From NCBI GenBank assembly GCA_938036655.1, contig CALHQS010000051.1, positions 1-18,569 on the forward strand: a stretch of DNA of 18,569 bases, given 5' to 3'. Position numbers and translations under genes: made by a program. Below, in pieces: positions 1 through 8,312 of this stretch. Under the pieces are notes generated by a model. It did no database searches, was not told where the DNA came from, and saw nothing but the letters and a program-made list of their open reading frames with translations. The stretch's first letter is position 1. Each line of letters opens with the position of its first letter. Origin of the DNA: an uncultured Candidatus Altimarinota bacterium. GTDB lineage: Bacteria; Patescibacteriota; Gracilibacteria; BD1-5; UBA2023.

Positions 1-991
1 TGGTTCTGGAAAATTGGATGAAATTATTGTCCTTGGTGATGAGTTGTGAGCAGAATTATTGATCATTGGAAATATCATGAAGCCGGCCCAAATTTGGAAT
101 ATAAATGAAATTTTACGAAAGAAAAAATCAAAAATGCAGGCATGGGATCGAGTAGATTTGATTCTCAAAATTTTTGCGCTTCACGCGGTTTCGCCAGAAT
201 CTAAACTCCAGATTGAGCTTGCCGCTATCAAGCATATGGGACCGAGAATTTTTGGTATGGGGATGGAATTATCAAGACAAGGTGGTGGCTCAAAAAATGC
301 CAAAGGACAAGGGGAGACGAATACGGAAATTATGAAGCGCCACTTGCGAGAAAAAGAAGAATTTATTCGCGAGAAGCTCAAAATATATGAGCGTACTCGT
401 TCGCTTCATCGTACCCATAGAAAAAGAAAAAATCTTACTACTGTCGGGATTGTGGGGTACACGAACGCCGGAAAATCCACCTTTTTTAATCTCTTGACAC
501 AAAAATGAGTTTTGGCTCAAGATAAGCTTTTTGCAACGCTTTGAACATCAGTATGAAAAGTATATCTTGACTGACTTTTGAATAATTCGTCTCAAAATCG
601 TAGTTCTGAAGATTTTTTATATACTCATGGAATTGAAATTCTTCTGAATGATACCATTGGTTTTATTCAAGATTTGCCGCCAGATTTGATTGCTGCGTTT
701 CGATCGACCCTTGAGGATTCATTGGAAGCAGACATTCTTTTGCATGTAGTTGACGCTAATGATCCTTGGATTCAGGAAAAAATCGACATTGTCAACGAAA
801 CTCTTAATCAGATTGGGGCTTCACAAGAACGATTCCTTATTTATAATAAAATTGATTTATTATCAACAGATCAGAGGCAGGAATTGCTCACTAGACAAAA
901 TTTGCTTATTTCCTCAGTAACTGGTGAAGGAATTGAAGATATCAAAAAATTTCTCTATAATACTTTTGTAAAACATAAAAATATTTATTAA
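1..991 (+). CDS. hflX: HflX-type ribosome-associated GTPase (3' part, five in-frame UGA)
   Basis: HflX GTPases bind the 50S subunit and split or rescue stalled ribosomes. The 5' end lies outside the window; the reading frame begins at base 2. The N-terminal part reads GSGKLDEI, then KPAQIWN and a helical segment. The G domain has the P-loop GYTNAGKST (bases 455-481), G3 DTIGF, G4 NKID and a G5-like SSVTGEG, in the family order. In-frame TGA occurs at 47, 506, 542, 554 and 572. With UGA = Gly the frame stays open to TAA at 989-991, and the first UGA gives ELGAEL, where E. coli HflX also has Gly before Ala-Glu. Under the standard code it would split into two fragments at 508 and 578. The stretch after FATL (544-600) is more divergent than the rest. 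Family assignment is firm; details of the missing N-terminus cannot be judged. Confidence 0.93.
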
Positions 992-1033
992 AAAATATTT
1001 TCGAAAAAAGTAAAGTCCTTTTTTGTGAATGCA

Positions 1034-1061
1034 TTGAAAAAATTTTTGAAAGTCATACAAT
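1034..1061 (+). promoter_or_regulatory. Sigma70-type promoter of the LPXTG protein gene
   Basis: TTGAAA at 1034-1039 and TACAAT at 1056-1061 are separated by 16 bp. A start near 1068 would give a leader of about 23 nt before the ATG at 1091. This supports ATG 1091 over the upstream GTG at 1025, which would lie ahead of the transcript start. Confidence 0.6.
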
Positions 1062-1090
1062 GTGACAAGTTATTTTTTAAAAATCCTGCT

Positions 1091-1744
1091 ATGAATTCAT
1101 TTTTGAAAAAAATTGCTCTTTTAGTAACAATGATTATCCCTTCTTTTTCTTTTGTTTATGCGCAAACAGGAACTGAAAATACGACTAGTAATACGCTTGC
1201 TATTATTCAAGTAAATCCTGTTTCTCCTCGTGAAATCGATGTAACTTTTAGTGAGCCTATTAATATTACAACACTTCGTACCACTCTTGAAAACCAGATT
1301 ACACGCGATATGGTGAGTGTGAGTGGATATCATGAAACCTCAAACCCTAATGTGGCTCGCGTGGAATTATCTTCTGAGATGGCGACATCTGCAACATACA
1401 AAATCACAGTGAATACCGTTACTTCCGCGAATGGTGCTACCATTAGTGCCGGAATTGATGCAACTAAAGAATTTGTAACGCCAGCACGATTTTCTGAAGA
1501 TAAAATTGATTTGACGGCTCCATCAAATCCGCTTGCTGTTACTGCTGAACCACAAACGAGCACGGGAGAAACAACTAAACAGGTGATTGTTACTGATGAG
1601 GTGACAACTACTGGTGCGACTAATGAAAAAATTGAGACAACAGCCCTCCCAGAGACTGGAATGGGAATGTTTAGCTTATTTGGAGTATTTGCGATTGCGA
1701 TATCTGGCTTTATGATTACGATGAATCGCCGAAAAAACTCGTAA
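1091..1744 (+). CDS. Secreted Ig-like surface protein with C-terminal LPXTG sorting signal
   Basis: Predicted cell-surface protein of 217 residues. The ATG at 1091 gives a classical signal peptide (Lys-Lys, hydrophobic core, FVYAQ cleavage region). The middle contains a Big_5/SbsA-type bacterial Ig-like domain signature: NPVSPREIDVTFSEPI, then a strand-rich stretch ending in KEFVTP. A Thr/Glu-rich linker follows, and then LPETG, a roughly 20-residue hydrophobic segment and a final NRRKNS tail. This is the canonical sortase substrate arrangement, so the protein is inferred to be covalently attached to the cell wall; no sortase gene is in the window. A GTG at 1025 would add 22 residues ahead of the signal peptide and is unlikely. 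No UGA codons. The precise function (adhesin, structural) is not evident. Confidence 0.8.
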   Translation: MNSFLKKIALLVTMIIPSFSFVYAQTGTENTTSNTLAIIQVNPVSPREIDVTFSEPINITTLRTTLENQITRDMVSVSGYHETSNPNVARVELSSEMATSATYKITVNTVTSANGATISAGIDATKEFVTPARFSEDKIDLTAPSNPLAVTAEPQTSTGETTKQVIVTDEVTTTGATNEKIETTALPETGMGMFSLFGVFAIAISGFMITMNRRKNS

Positions 1745-1748
1745 ATCA

Positions 1749-1774
1749 AAATGAGTCGTGTGACTCATTTTTCT
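1749..1774 (+). terminator. Hairpin terminator after the LPXTG gene
   Basis: Nine-base arms (AAATGAGTC at 1749-1757 and GACTCATTT at 1762-1770) with a GTGT loop, followed by a T-rich run. It starts five bases after the stop codon and lies 19 bp before ftsW. Confidence 0.8.
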
Positions 1775-1792
1775 TGATATTTAATTTTTCCT

Positions 1793-3019
1793 ATGCAAAA
1801 AAAAGAAGTTGACGCGGTATTCTCGATTATTATTATTGCGATGCTTTTTTTTGGGCTCGTAATGATTAGCTCGGTGAGTGTCTACTCGTCATACACTATT
1901 ACTCTTAAACAGGTACTTAAAGGGGTTTTGGATGAACCGAATAACTCATATTTTATGGTGCGTACTATCATGTATGTCGTGATGGGTATTGTAGTAATGA
2001 CGATTTTTTCTAAAATTCCGTACGATTTTTTTGAAAAATACGCAAAACAATTTTTTTGGGGATCGGTTATATTTTTGGCGGCCGTGTTTATTCCGTGAGT
2101 AGGGGCAGAATATCATGGCGCAACTGGATGGATTGATCTCCCATGATTACCATCGATTCAGCCAGTGGAGTTTGCAAAATTGAGCCTCATTATCATGCTT
2201 GCTTTTTTCTTGAAACGAAGAAAGGCTATGATGAAGGATGTCTCCATGGGTGTGATTCCGTATTTTTTACATGCCGGCGTAGTCGTTATTTTATTAATGC
2301 TACAACCAGACTTTGGTTCGATTTTGATTTTATCGCCGATTGTTCTCGCAATGTATTTTGTGGGAAATGGAAATGTCCGATTCGTTGCTATCGCGATTTT
2401 GGTTGTGATAGTTGGTGCGGTTGGAGTTTATGGGTTGGGAAAGGCTTTTGGTGAGCAGACAAAATTGTGATATATTTCAAAGCGTGTAGACAATTTTTTG
2501 CGTAGTAATAAAGATATTGCTCAGACAAAAAATTCAGGGAATAATGATGATCAATTGCGAAATGGCTTTATTGCTATTGGTTCCGGTGGTTTTTGGGGTC
2601 TCGGATTTGGTGCATCGATTCAAAAATTTGGATATTTGCCAGAAGTGTACGGAGATTTTATTTTTTCGGTAATTGTTGAAGAATTAGGATTTGTGCGCGG
2701 TACAATACTGATATGATTTTATTTATTTATTGCGTATCGGTGATACAATATTGCTCGATCTGTGAAGGATTTATTTTGAAAATATGTCGCATTCGGAATT
2801 ACCACCTGGTTTGTTGTGCAGGCATTCATCAATATTGGTGTGAATCTCAATGTAATTCCGCTCACGGGTGTGACTTTGCCATTCGTAAGCTACTGAGGAA
2901 GTTCGATTTTATCGCTCTGTATGGCGGCCGGAATTGTGCTCTCCATTTCTCGTCACCGAGAAGTTCGTCCACAAAATCTTTCTGAGGCACTGCAAGCAGG
3001 ACGAAAAGTGGTATTATAA
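1793..3019 (+). CDS. ftsW: FtsW/RodA (SEDS) peptidoglycan glycosyltransferase, seven in-frame UGA
   Basis: SEDS proteins polymerise lipid II into glycan strands; FtsW acts at the division septum. The 408-residue multi-TM protein starts at ATG 1793 and ends at TAA 3017-3019. In-frame TGA at 2096, 2144, 2468, 2714, 2741, 2777 and 2894 correspond to residues 102, 118, 226, 308, 317, 329 and 368. Recognisable blocks in order are WIDLPG, QPVEFAKL, AIGSGG, QKFGYLPEV, DFIFSVIVEELGF and PLTGVTLPFVSYGGSS. The first Gly of SYGGSS, essentially invariant in SEDS proteins, is UGA 2894. Asp288 in the YGDFIF block sits where the catalytic Asp is proposed in this family. The QK-GYLPE block favours FtsW over RodA, but only a phylogeny would settle it. 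Under the standard code the gene would break into at least four pieces. Confidence 0.93.
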
Positions 3020-3043
3020 AAACCATCATAATGATGGTTTTTA
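3018..3043. terminator. Bidirectional terminator between ftsW and the ferredoxin gene
   Basis: A-run, CCATCAT/ATGATGG stem and T-run (CCATC arm from 3023, GATGG arm to 3037). Oligo-A on one side and oligo-T on the other lets it serve both convergent genes. Confidence 0.75.
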
Positions 3044-3045
3044 TT

Positions 3046-3324
3046 TTATGGAACATCTTCGTGCTCTACCACGCCATTGAGATAATTTCCGTCCTCATCT
3101 GCTTCTTGCCAACTAATAGAGTTTACTGGACACGCAGCAATTGCATCATCTACTTCAAGTCCTGAATAATCACAACGAGGCTTAACGATCGAAAGACCAT
3201 CATCATCCAGCTCAAAAACATCGCCAGAAATGGCGACGCACGCACTACAACCAATACAAGTCGAATTTACATGAGGTTTTTTGATAACGCCTTTAAGGGC
3301 TTTCTTTTGTTCGTCTGATAACAT
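3046..3324 (-). CDS. Small single-cluster [4Fe-4S] ferredoxin
   Basis: Low-potential electron carrier, 92 residues from ATG 3324. It has CxxCxxC (Cys23, Cys26, Cys29) and a distal Cys65 in ACPV, which together match the four ligands of a single [4Fe-4S] cluster. An extra Cys51 is probably not a ligand. The pattern CIGCSACV, then VFELDDDG, then ACPVNSI is typical of the one-cluster bacterial and archaeal ferredoxins. An upstream ATG at 3351 is in frame, but the predicted promoter places the transcript start near 3345, so ATG 3324 is preferred. No redox partner is adjacent. It converges on ftsW through a shared terminator and diverges from the glycan ligase gene. Confidence 0.88.
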   Translation of the reverse strand: MLSDEQKKALKGVIKKPHVNSTCIGCSACVAISGDVFELDDDGLSIVKPRCDYSGLEVDDAIAACPVNSISWQEADEDGNYLNGVVEHEDVP

Positions 3325-3345
3325 TATGATTTTATAATTTATAAT

Positions 3346-3373
3346 TTGCATATTTTACAAAAATATGTACTAT
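3346..3373 (+). promoter_or_regulatory. Promoter of the glycan ligase gene, interleaved with the ferredoxin promoter
   Basis: TTGCAT at 3346-3351 and TACTAT at 3368-3373, 16 bp apart. The predicted start near 3380 gives a leader of about 16 nt to ATG 3396. It lies across the opposite-strand promoter at 3352-3379. Confidence 0.5.
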
Positions 3374-3379
3374 TGGCAA
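3352..3379 (-). promoter_or_regulatory. Promoter of the ferredoxin gene
   Basis: On the minus strand, TTGCCA (3379-3374) and TAAAAT (3357-3352) with a 16-bp spacer. Predicted start near 3345, leader about 21 nt to ATG 3324. Its -10 element abuts the -35 of the divergent promoter. Confidence 0.55.
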
Positions 3380-3395
3380 GTATTTTTTTATTTTT

Positions 3396-4730
3396 ATGTC
3401 TAAAAAGCTTTTACAAAACGATTTCTGGGCGCAAAAATGGTTCGACAAATGTACACAAGCGCTCCTGATTTTTCTTCCTTGGTCAACGGTACTTTCAGTG
3501 TTTTTGGTGTACAAAATTGGTGTGCCAGGAGGAAATTTTTTGAAAGAAATTTTATTGCTTGTTACTGGGATTTTTTGGCTTGTTTTGATGTTCAATAAAT
3601 GGAAAACAACCAAAAAATTCCCAATTCAGTGGGGATGGCTTGATAGTGCAATTTTGGCGTATATTCTCATAATGATTGTGGTAACGATTTTTACTACAGG
3701 CGTGCGCGGATTGATTTTTGGTGGGCGATATGATTTTATTTTTCTCATTGTTTTTTGGATTTTTTATCACGGATCAGATTTTTTGAAATCTCCAATGATG
3801 CATTATATTAAAATTTTCTTGATTTCATCAGGAATAATGCTTTTTGTGAGTGGACTCCTCAAATTTCCGCTTTCCGAAGAATTGCTTTTGTATCTTGGAT
3901 ATTCACAATATGTTTCCGCGTGGGATTTTGGTGGCGCGCCTCCAATTTTTCATGGAATTGATGGTGCGAGTGTTCGGCGTTTTCAGGGGCTTCTCGATGG
4001 TCCAAATACAATGGGAGCCTTCCTAATCATCTTCATGGGACTTCTGATATATTTTTTCCATCAGAAAAAAGATTGGTATTTTGCAATTGGATTAGTCGTT
4101 TTCGTTGCAATTGTAATGGTATTTTATACATATTCTCGTAGTGCAGTTTTGGGGATGATTGGTGGTGCTGTGGTGGCACTTTTGGGTGGTCTTGGATTTT
4201 TGTTCCGAAATTACATAAAACAACTTTTGGCACTTATTCTGATTGGAATAGGATTTGGCTGGGTGTTGATGGTCAAATATTCTGGGTCAAGCGAGTCATT
4301 GATTGGGCGCGAAGGCTCAACCAAGGGGCATGCTGAAAGAATGCTCGTTGGTGTCAATCGATTTTTGGAAAAACCACTCGGTCATGGAATGGGAAGTGCT
4401 GGTCCAGCATATCGTCATGTTCTCAAATTAGAGTCTCATGGTCGTGAGAGTGTTGAGGAACAAGATCGATACTACATTCCAGAAAGTTGGTACATTCAGC
4501 AATTTATCGAATGAGGTGCGCTCGGTGGTATTCTGTTCCTTGTCATTTCTGTGTTTATCTTTTTTCAGTTATTTTTTGCTCATTCGATTTTGGCTGGGAC
4601 ATTCGCTGGTGTTGCTGCCATGAACTTGTTCTTGCATACATACGAATCAAGTGTCGTTTCATTTTCGCTTTTTGCCATTATTGCAATCGTGCTTGGCTAT
4701 CAAAAATATAAAACAATTGATAAAAAATAA
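3396..4730 (+). CDS. O-antigen ligase / Wzy-family polytopic membrane protein (one UGA)
   Basis: Predicted 444-residue membrane protein of the Wzy/WaaL family (O-antigen ligase domain). These enzymes polymerise glycans or transfer them from lipid carriers on the outer face of the membrane. About ten or more hydrophobic helices are visible. Family-like landmarks are RRFQGLLDGPNTMGA, the TYSRSA block after a central helix, and the large periplasmic-type loop with PLGHGMGSAGPA and ESWYIQ. TGA at 4512-4514 (Gly373) follows FIE and continues as GALGG into two more helices, ending at TAA 4728-4730. Under the standard code the protein would stop at residue 372 and lose these. Substrate is unknown; in a CPR cell it may act on a surface polysaccharide or on glycosylated S-layer components rather than LPS. 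No glycosyltransferase cluster is nearby. Confidence 0.82.
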
Positions 4731-4752
4731 AATCCCCATTGGGGGATTTTTT
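4729..4752. terminator. Bidirectional terminator between the glycan ligase gene and murE
   Basis: AAAATCCCC (4729-4737) pairs with GGGGATTTT (4742-4750) around a four-base loop, with T-run downstream and A-run upstream. It overlaps both gene ends. Confidence 0.8.
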
Positions 4753-6067
4753 AGACGAGAATTTGTGTTTCGATTTCTGCAAGAATTTGTTCAATCATTT
4801 TACGATCATTCCAAGGAATGGGGCCAGCCTGCGTAACCTGCACGGTTTCAGCGCCTTTTCCGGCAACAATGAGCGCGTCTCATGGACGAAGCATAATGAG
4901 TGCCGTACGAATCGCATCATTGCGAGACGGGATAATCCAGAAATTTTCTCATTCCTTGCGCTTGATGCCTTCCGTAACTTGTCGAATGATAGAAAGAGAA
5001 TCTTCTGTATATGTGTCGTCATCAGTGAGAAGTACTACATCAGCCAGCTGATCGGCAATCATTCCCATTTTTGGACGCTTGGACTGATCACGGTCGCCGG
5101 TTGCTCCAAAAACTAAAATGGTACGCTTTACACCGCCAATTTTTCTCACAGTTTCAATCACATTTTTTAGGGAATCCTCGGTGTGTGCATAATCAACGAA
5201 AATTTTGGCATTTTTCTGATTGGGGATTTCCTCAAGTCGGCCAGGAACTGTGTGAAAATCCGCAATAATTCGCTGAATATCAGCGATATCAACTTTTTGA
5301 GACATTAAAACCGCTACGGCACAGAGAATATTGGAAATATTAAAATCACCAAAAAGTCGTGTCGTAAGGTGAAAATTATTCGATGGAATGCGAATATCAA
5401 ATTCGGTCGAATCATTGTTGTGGACAATATTTTCCGCACGAACCTGTGCTGCATTCGAAAAGCCAGTTGTGTACAAATTGTCGGTTACGATTTCTTTTGA
5501 CAAAAATTCACTTGCGTATTCGTGGTCGATATTTACTACACTTACTTTTTTTACGCCTTTATGAATCCCATATTTGTACAAATTTTTAAACATTTGAAGT
5601 TTGGTTTGTACATAATTTTGCATAGTTTTGTGCAAATCGAGATGATCCTGTGCAATATTCGTCAAAACCGCTACATCATAATGAAGTCCATGTACACGAT
5701 GATAAAAAATCGCATGACTGGAAGTTTCGAGTACCAAATATTTACAACCTTGTTTTTTTGCTTCCCCGATAAATTGCCACAAAACAAAAGGGGATGGTGT
5801 CGTCATTTTCATATTGTTTTCAACTGTTTTTCCATTAATTGACATATTAACCGTCGAAAACATCGCTACTTTGTTACCCGAAGCTGAAAGTCCCTGTGCA
5901 ATAATATTGGTTGTCGTTGTTTTTCCTTTTGTCCCAGTAACACCGATTACAATCATATCTTTGGCAGGATTTCCGGACATCCAATACGCCAAAAGTCCGC
6001 GCATATAATGATAGCTCACACGAAGCGCGCCGTCGAGCGGAATGATTTTTCGAAGAAAAGAAAGCAT
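4751..6067 (-). CDS. murE: MurE-type UDP-MurNAc-tripeptide ligase lacking the N-terminal domain (two UGA)
   Basis: Mur ligase adding the third stem-peptide residue to UDP-MurNAc-dipeptide in the cytoplasm. The ATP-binding loop GTGTKGKTTT lies at residues 43-52, followed by MTTPSPF, ETSSHAI, TNIAQDHLDLH and the C-terminal GATGDRDQSKRPKMG. The region past the first UGA (residue 373, bases 4949-4951) contains AIRTALIMLRPGDALIVAGKG, the conserved MurE end; its PGD glycine is UGA 4880-4882 (residue 396). It ends at TAA 4751-4753, 438 residues. Canonical MurE is near 490 residues; here the ATP domain begins almost at once, so the UDP-binding first domain is missing. The usual DNPR substrate motif is replaced by DDDTYTED. 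The amino acid added therefore cannot be predicted with confidence. Confidence 0.87.
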
Positions 6068-6084
6068 AAAAACAAATTATTCAC

Positions 6085-6112
6085 TTGAATTTTAATCAAA
6101 AGTAGATAATAT
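6085..6112 (+). promoter_or_regulatory. Promoter of def, interleaved with the murE promoter
   Basis: TTGAAT at 6085-6090 and TAATAT at 6107-6112, 16-bp spacer. Predicted start near 6119, leader about 20 nt to ATG 6139. Confidence 0.55.
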
Positions 6113-6116
6113 TCAA
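6089..6116 (-). promoter_or_regulatory. Promoter of murE
   Basis: On the minus strand, TTGAAT (6116-6111) and TAAAAT (6094-6089), 16-bp spacer. Predicted start near 6082, leader about 15 nt to ATG 6067. It occupies almost the same DNA as the def promoter. Confidence 0.55.
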
Positions 6117-6138
6117 ATGATTTTTTATTTAAAAATTT

Positions 6139-6633
6139 ATGTCTAAAAAATTTACAATTGAAAAAGGGGATACGAATGAGATTTTGCGAGAAGTATCGAC
6201 GCCAGTTGCTTTGAATGAGTTACACAAATACAAATCATTGGCTGATAATATGCTCAAGCACATTCGCAATCCGAAAAATGGGGGAGTGGGACTTGCAGCG
6301 CCACAAGTGGGTGTGAACAAGCGAATTATCGTTGTATCGTTGATGAAGGATTATGATGATGAAAATTATCGAACGATTGCGATGATTAACCCAGTTATTG
6401 TTGCACATTCTGAGATGACTTGCTCCGATCAGGAAGGTTGTTTGTCGCTTCCGGGTGAGTCTGGCGATGTGGTTCGATGGACTGAAGTTGATATTGAATT
6501 TTACAATATTGAAGGACGAAAATTTGCACTTCATCTTGATCAACTGGCAGCACGAATTGTTCAGCATGAAATCGACCATCTCAACGGAATTCTCTTTACA
6601 GATCACGTTGGAAAGCCAACTCCTGAGCTATAA
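6139..6633 (+). CDS. def: Peptide deformylase
   Basis: Metal-dependent enzyme that removes the formyl group from the N-terminal methionine of new proteins. All three family motifs are present: GVGLAAPQVG (motif 1), EGCLSLPG (motif 2, with the metal-ligand Cys) and HEIDH (motif 3, with the two His ligands and catalytic Glu). Length of 164 residues is normal. No UGA codons; ends at TAA. It is followed directly by a terminator and diverges from murE across interleaved promoters. Presence of a deformylase implies formyl-Met initiation. Confidence 0.96.
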   Translation: MSKKFTIEKGDTNEILREVSTPVALNELHKYKSLADNMLKHIRNPKNGGVGLAAPQVGVNKRIIVVSLMKDYDDENYRTIAMINPVIVAHSEMTCSDQEGCLSLPGESGDVVRWTEVDIEFYNIEGRKFALHLDQLAARIVQHEIDHLNGILFTDHVGKPTPEL

Positions 6634-6634
6634 A

Positions 6635-6660
6635 AAAATCCTCGTTCGAGGATTTTGGTT
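6635..6660. terminator. Bidirectional terminator between def and the convergent gene
   Basis: Ten-base arms AAAATCCTCG (6635-6644) and CGAGGATTTT (6647-6656) with a minimal loop; A-run before and T-rich sequence after. It serves def, and on the other strand overlaps the end of the next gene. Confidence 0.75.
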
Positions 6661-7141
6661 ATTTTTGGTTTACAGAAAATTCGAGTAAATTTTTGATCAA
6701 CATACGCCTGTCGCCGGCATAATTGAGATTTTCGAGCATTCGACAAATTTTTTCAAAAATCTGAAATGGCTTATTTTCCTTGAACAGAAAGGCATTTCCC
6801 TCAAATTTCATTGGATTAAATTCTTCCAAATCATACTCACTTTCGATCGGAAAAATAGGCGTCACAGCTGCTTGCAAAATTTCATCAAATTCAGAATCTT
6901 TCTCGATTTTTTCGCTTACAATAGCATCTGCACCAATAATGAGGTCTTTGTCAAAAGTTTCAAGCGAATCAATCACGGCTACTCCGATTTCTTCGCAAGC
7001 ATTTGTCACAAAATTTTTCAGATTTTCGTCTGAAATAAGATTCAAAATCACAGCTCGACTATTTTTTGGAAAATTATAGTGTTTGAAAATTTTGGTTTTG
7101 GTAACCTTTTTTTCTTTTATAACTTTAGAAAGTTCGCGCAT
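6659..7141 (-). CDS. Unknown 160-residue protein resembling the end of a GT-B glycosyltransferase
   Basis: Start chosen at ATG 7141; an in-frame GTG at 7165 would add only eight residues. No signal peptide, membrane helix or catalytic motif is obvious. It alternates strands and helices (RAVILNLISDENLK, VAVIDSLETF, DLIIGADAIVSE). The stretch AAVTPIFPIE, then EEFNPMKFEGNAFLFKENK and a closing helix, resembles the G-x-P-I and GNAF-F pattern in the C-terminal Rossmann half of GT-B glycosyltransferases. A full nucleotide-sugar enzyme would need an N-terminal half that is absent, so it may be a stand-alone or degenerate domain. No UGA; ends at TAA. The fold suggestion is inference from pattern only. 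Confidence 0.65.
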   Translation of the reverse strand: MRELSKVIKEKKVTKTKIFKHYNFPKNSRAVILNLISDENLKNFVTNACEEIGVAVIDSLETFDKDLIIGADAIVSEKIEKDSEFDEILQAAVTPIFPIESEYDLEEFNPMKFEGNAFLFKENKPFQIFEKICRMLENLNYAGDRRMLIKNLLEFSVNQK

Positions 7142-7208
7142 AAAATAGTGTAAAAAGAGTAACACAAGTAGTGTAGCATAATTTTTTTAAAAAAGCGAAA
7201 ACTTCCAC

Positions 7209-7236
7209 TTGACTATCATCTTAAAAAACTTATAAA
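7209..7236 (+). promoter_or_regulatory. Promoter of dus; transcript may be leaderless
   Basis: TTGACT at 7209-7214 and TATAAA at 7231-7236, 16-bp spacer. The expected start is near 7243, and the ATG is at 7244, so there is little or no 5' leader. Confidence 0.6.
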
Positions 7237-7243
7237 TATATTT

Positions 7244-8287
7244 ATGGATAAAAATTTTTGGAAAAATCTTGCTCAAAAGGGGCCAATTTCGACTTTGGCG
7301 CCTATGGATGGCTATACTGATAGTCCGTATCGCCAAATTGTGAAAAAAATTGCACCAGAAACGGTGGTTTTTTCGGAGTTTTATTCGGCGGATGGGCTTT
7401 GTCATTCCAAAGATTTGCAAGAAAAAGCACTTAAACACAATCCTTCTGAATATCCGCTTATTATTCAGATTTTTGGAAAAGATCCAGAAAAATTTGCTGA
7501 GGCGGCGCGAATTATCGAAAGTTATGGAATCACGGGGATTGATATCAATATGGGTTGCCCTGCCAAAAAAGTTGTCAAAAGTGGTCATGGCTCGTCGCTC
7601 ATGATCAATCGTGATACGGCATTTGAAATTGTAGAAAAAATGTCGAAAGCCGTGAAAATTCCGATTTCTGTGAAAACACGACTTGGTTGGGAAAATCACG
7701 ATTTGCTCATTGATTTTGTGAAAGGTCTCGAAAATGCAGGTGCCAATCTTATTACTGTCCATGGCCGCACGTACAAGCAGGCTTTTTCTGGACAGGCTGA
7801 TTTTACCGGGATTTATGAACTCAAGCAAGCGGTTGGAATTCCTGTGATTTGTAATGGCGATATTCTTGATTTTGACGATGGAATGCGAAAAATTATTCAT
7901 CCAGAAAATCGTGATGGGAAAATTTCTGATAAAAAAAATCTTGATGGTTTTATGATTGGTCGTGCTTCGTTTGGGAATCCTTGGAGTTTTTTGCCTGGTG
8001 GATATGTGCCGACGCTTCAGGAAATTCTGGATACAATGGCTGAGCACGGAAACCTGCTTTGGAATTGGAAACAGAGAAAGGGGATGATGGAAGCTCGCAA
8101 ACATTTGGTTCAATATTTGCATGGTTTTCCGAATGTGAAAGAATACCGCTCGCGCCTGGTGCATGTTGAAAATCCTAATGAAATTATCGCCATTTTGGAC
8201 GATATTCGTTCGAATCATCGCGATTTGCTCGGTGAACGTATTGGTGGTGTAAATGCTGATGCACTCAAACAATCTTGGTGACAATAA
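7244..8287 (+). CDS. dus: tRNA-dihydrouridine synthase
   Basis: FMN enzyme reducing uridine to dihydrouridine in tRNA. TIM-barrel landmarks are LAPMDGYTDSPYR near the N-terminus, VFSEFYSADGL, IQIFGKDPEKF, and DINMGCPAKKV with the catalytic Cys105. Further on are VKTRLGW, ITVHGRT, VICNGDI and GFMIGRASFGNPW. It resembles the DusB-like bacterial group; the exact Dus class is not assigned. In the standard code it would end at TGA 8279-8281 after SW. With UGA = Gly it continues Gly-Gln and ends at TAA 8285-8287, giving 347 residues. Confidence 0.94.
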
Positions 8288-8289
8288 AA

Positions 8290-8312
8290 AATCCCGTTTT
8301 GAGATTATTTTT
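8290..8312. terminator. Weak terminator-like hairpin between dus and the permease gene
   Basis: AATCCC (8290-8295) and GAGATT (8301-8306) form a six-base stem with one mismatch and a GTTTT loop, preceded by A-run and followed by T-run. It is weaker than the other terminators here. Confidence 0.4.

Noticed and set aside
978..1001. A/T-only hairpin at the end of hflX as a terminator
   Set aside because: The stem has no G-C pair and is not followed by a T-run, so it is not separable from AT-rich background.
1025..1090. GTG start at 1025 for the LPXTG protein
   Set aside because: It would put 22 charged residues ahead of an otherwise standard signal peptide, and it lies upstream of the predicted transcript start.
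1793..3019. ftsW as a decayed pseudogene with several nonsense mutations
   Set aside because: All interruptions are TGA only, with no frameshifts, TAA or TAG, and conserved motifs lie in register on both sides. The same pattern recurs in ten genes.
7187..8284. Long minus-strand open frame opposite dus
   Set aside because: It is an antisense shadow of a gene with complete Dus motifs; its translation is rich in Arg, Ile and Phe and shows no family features.
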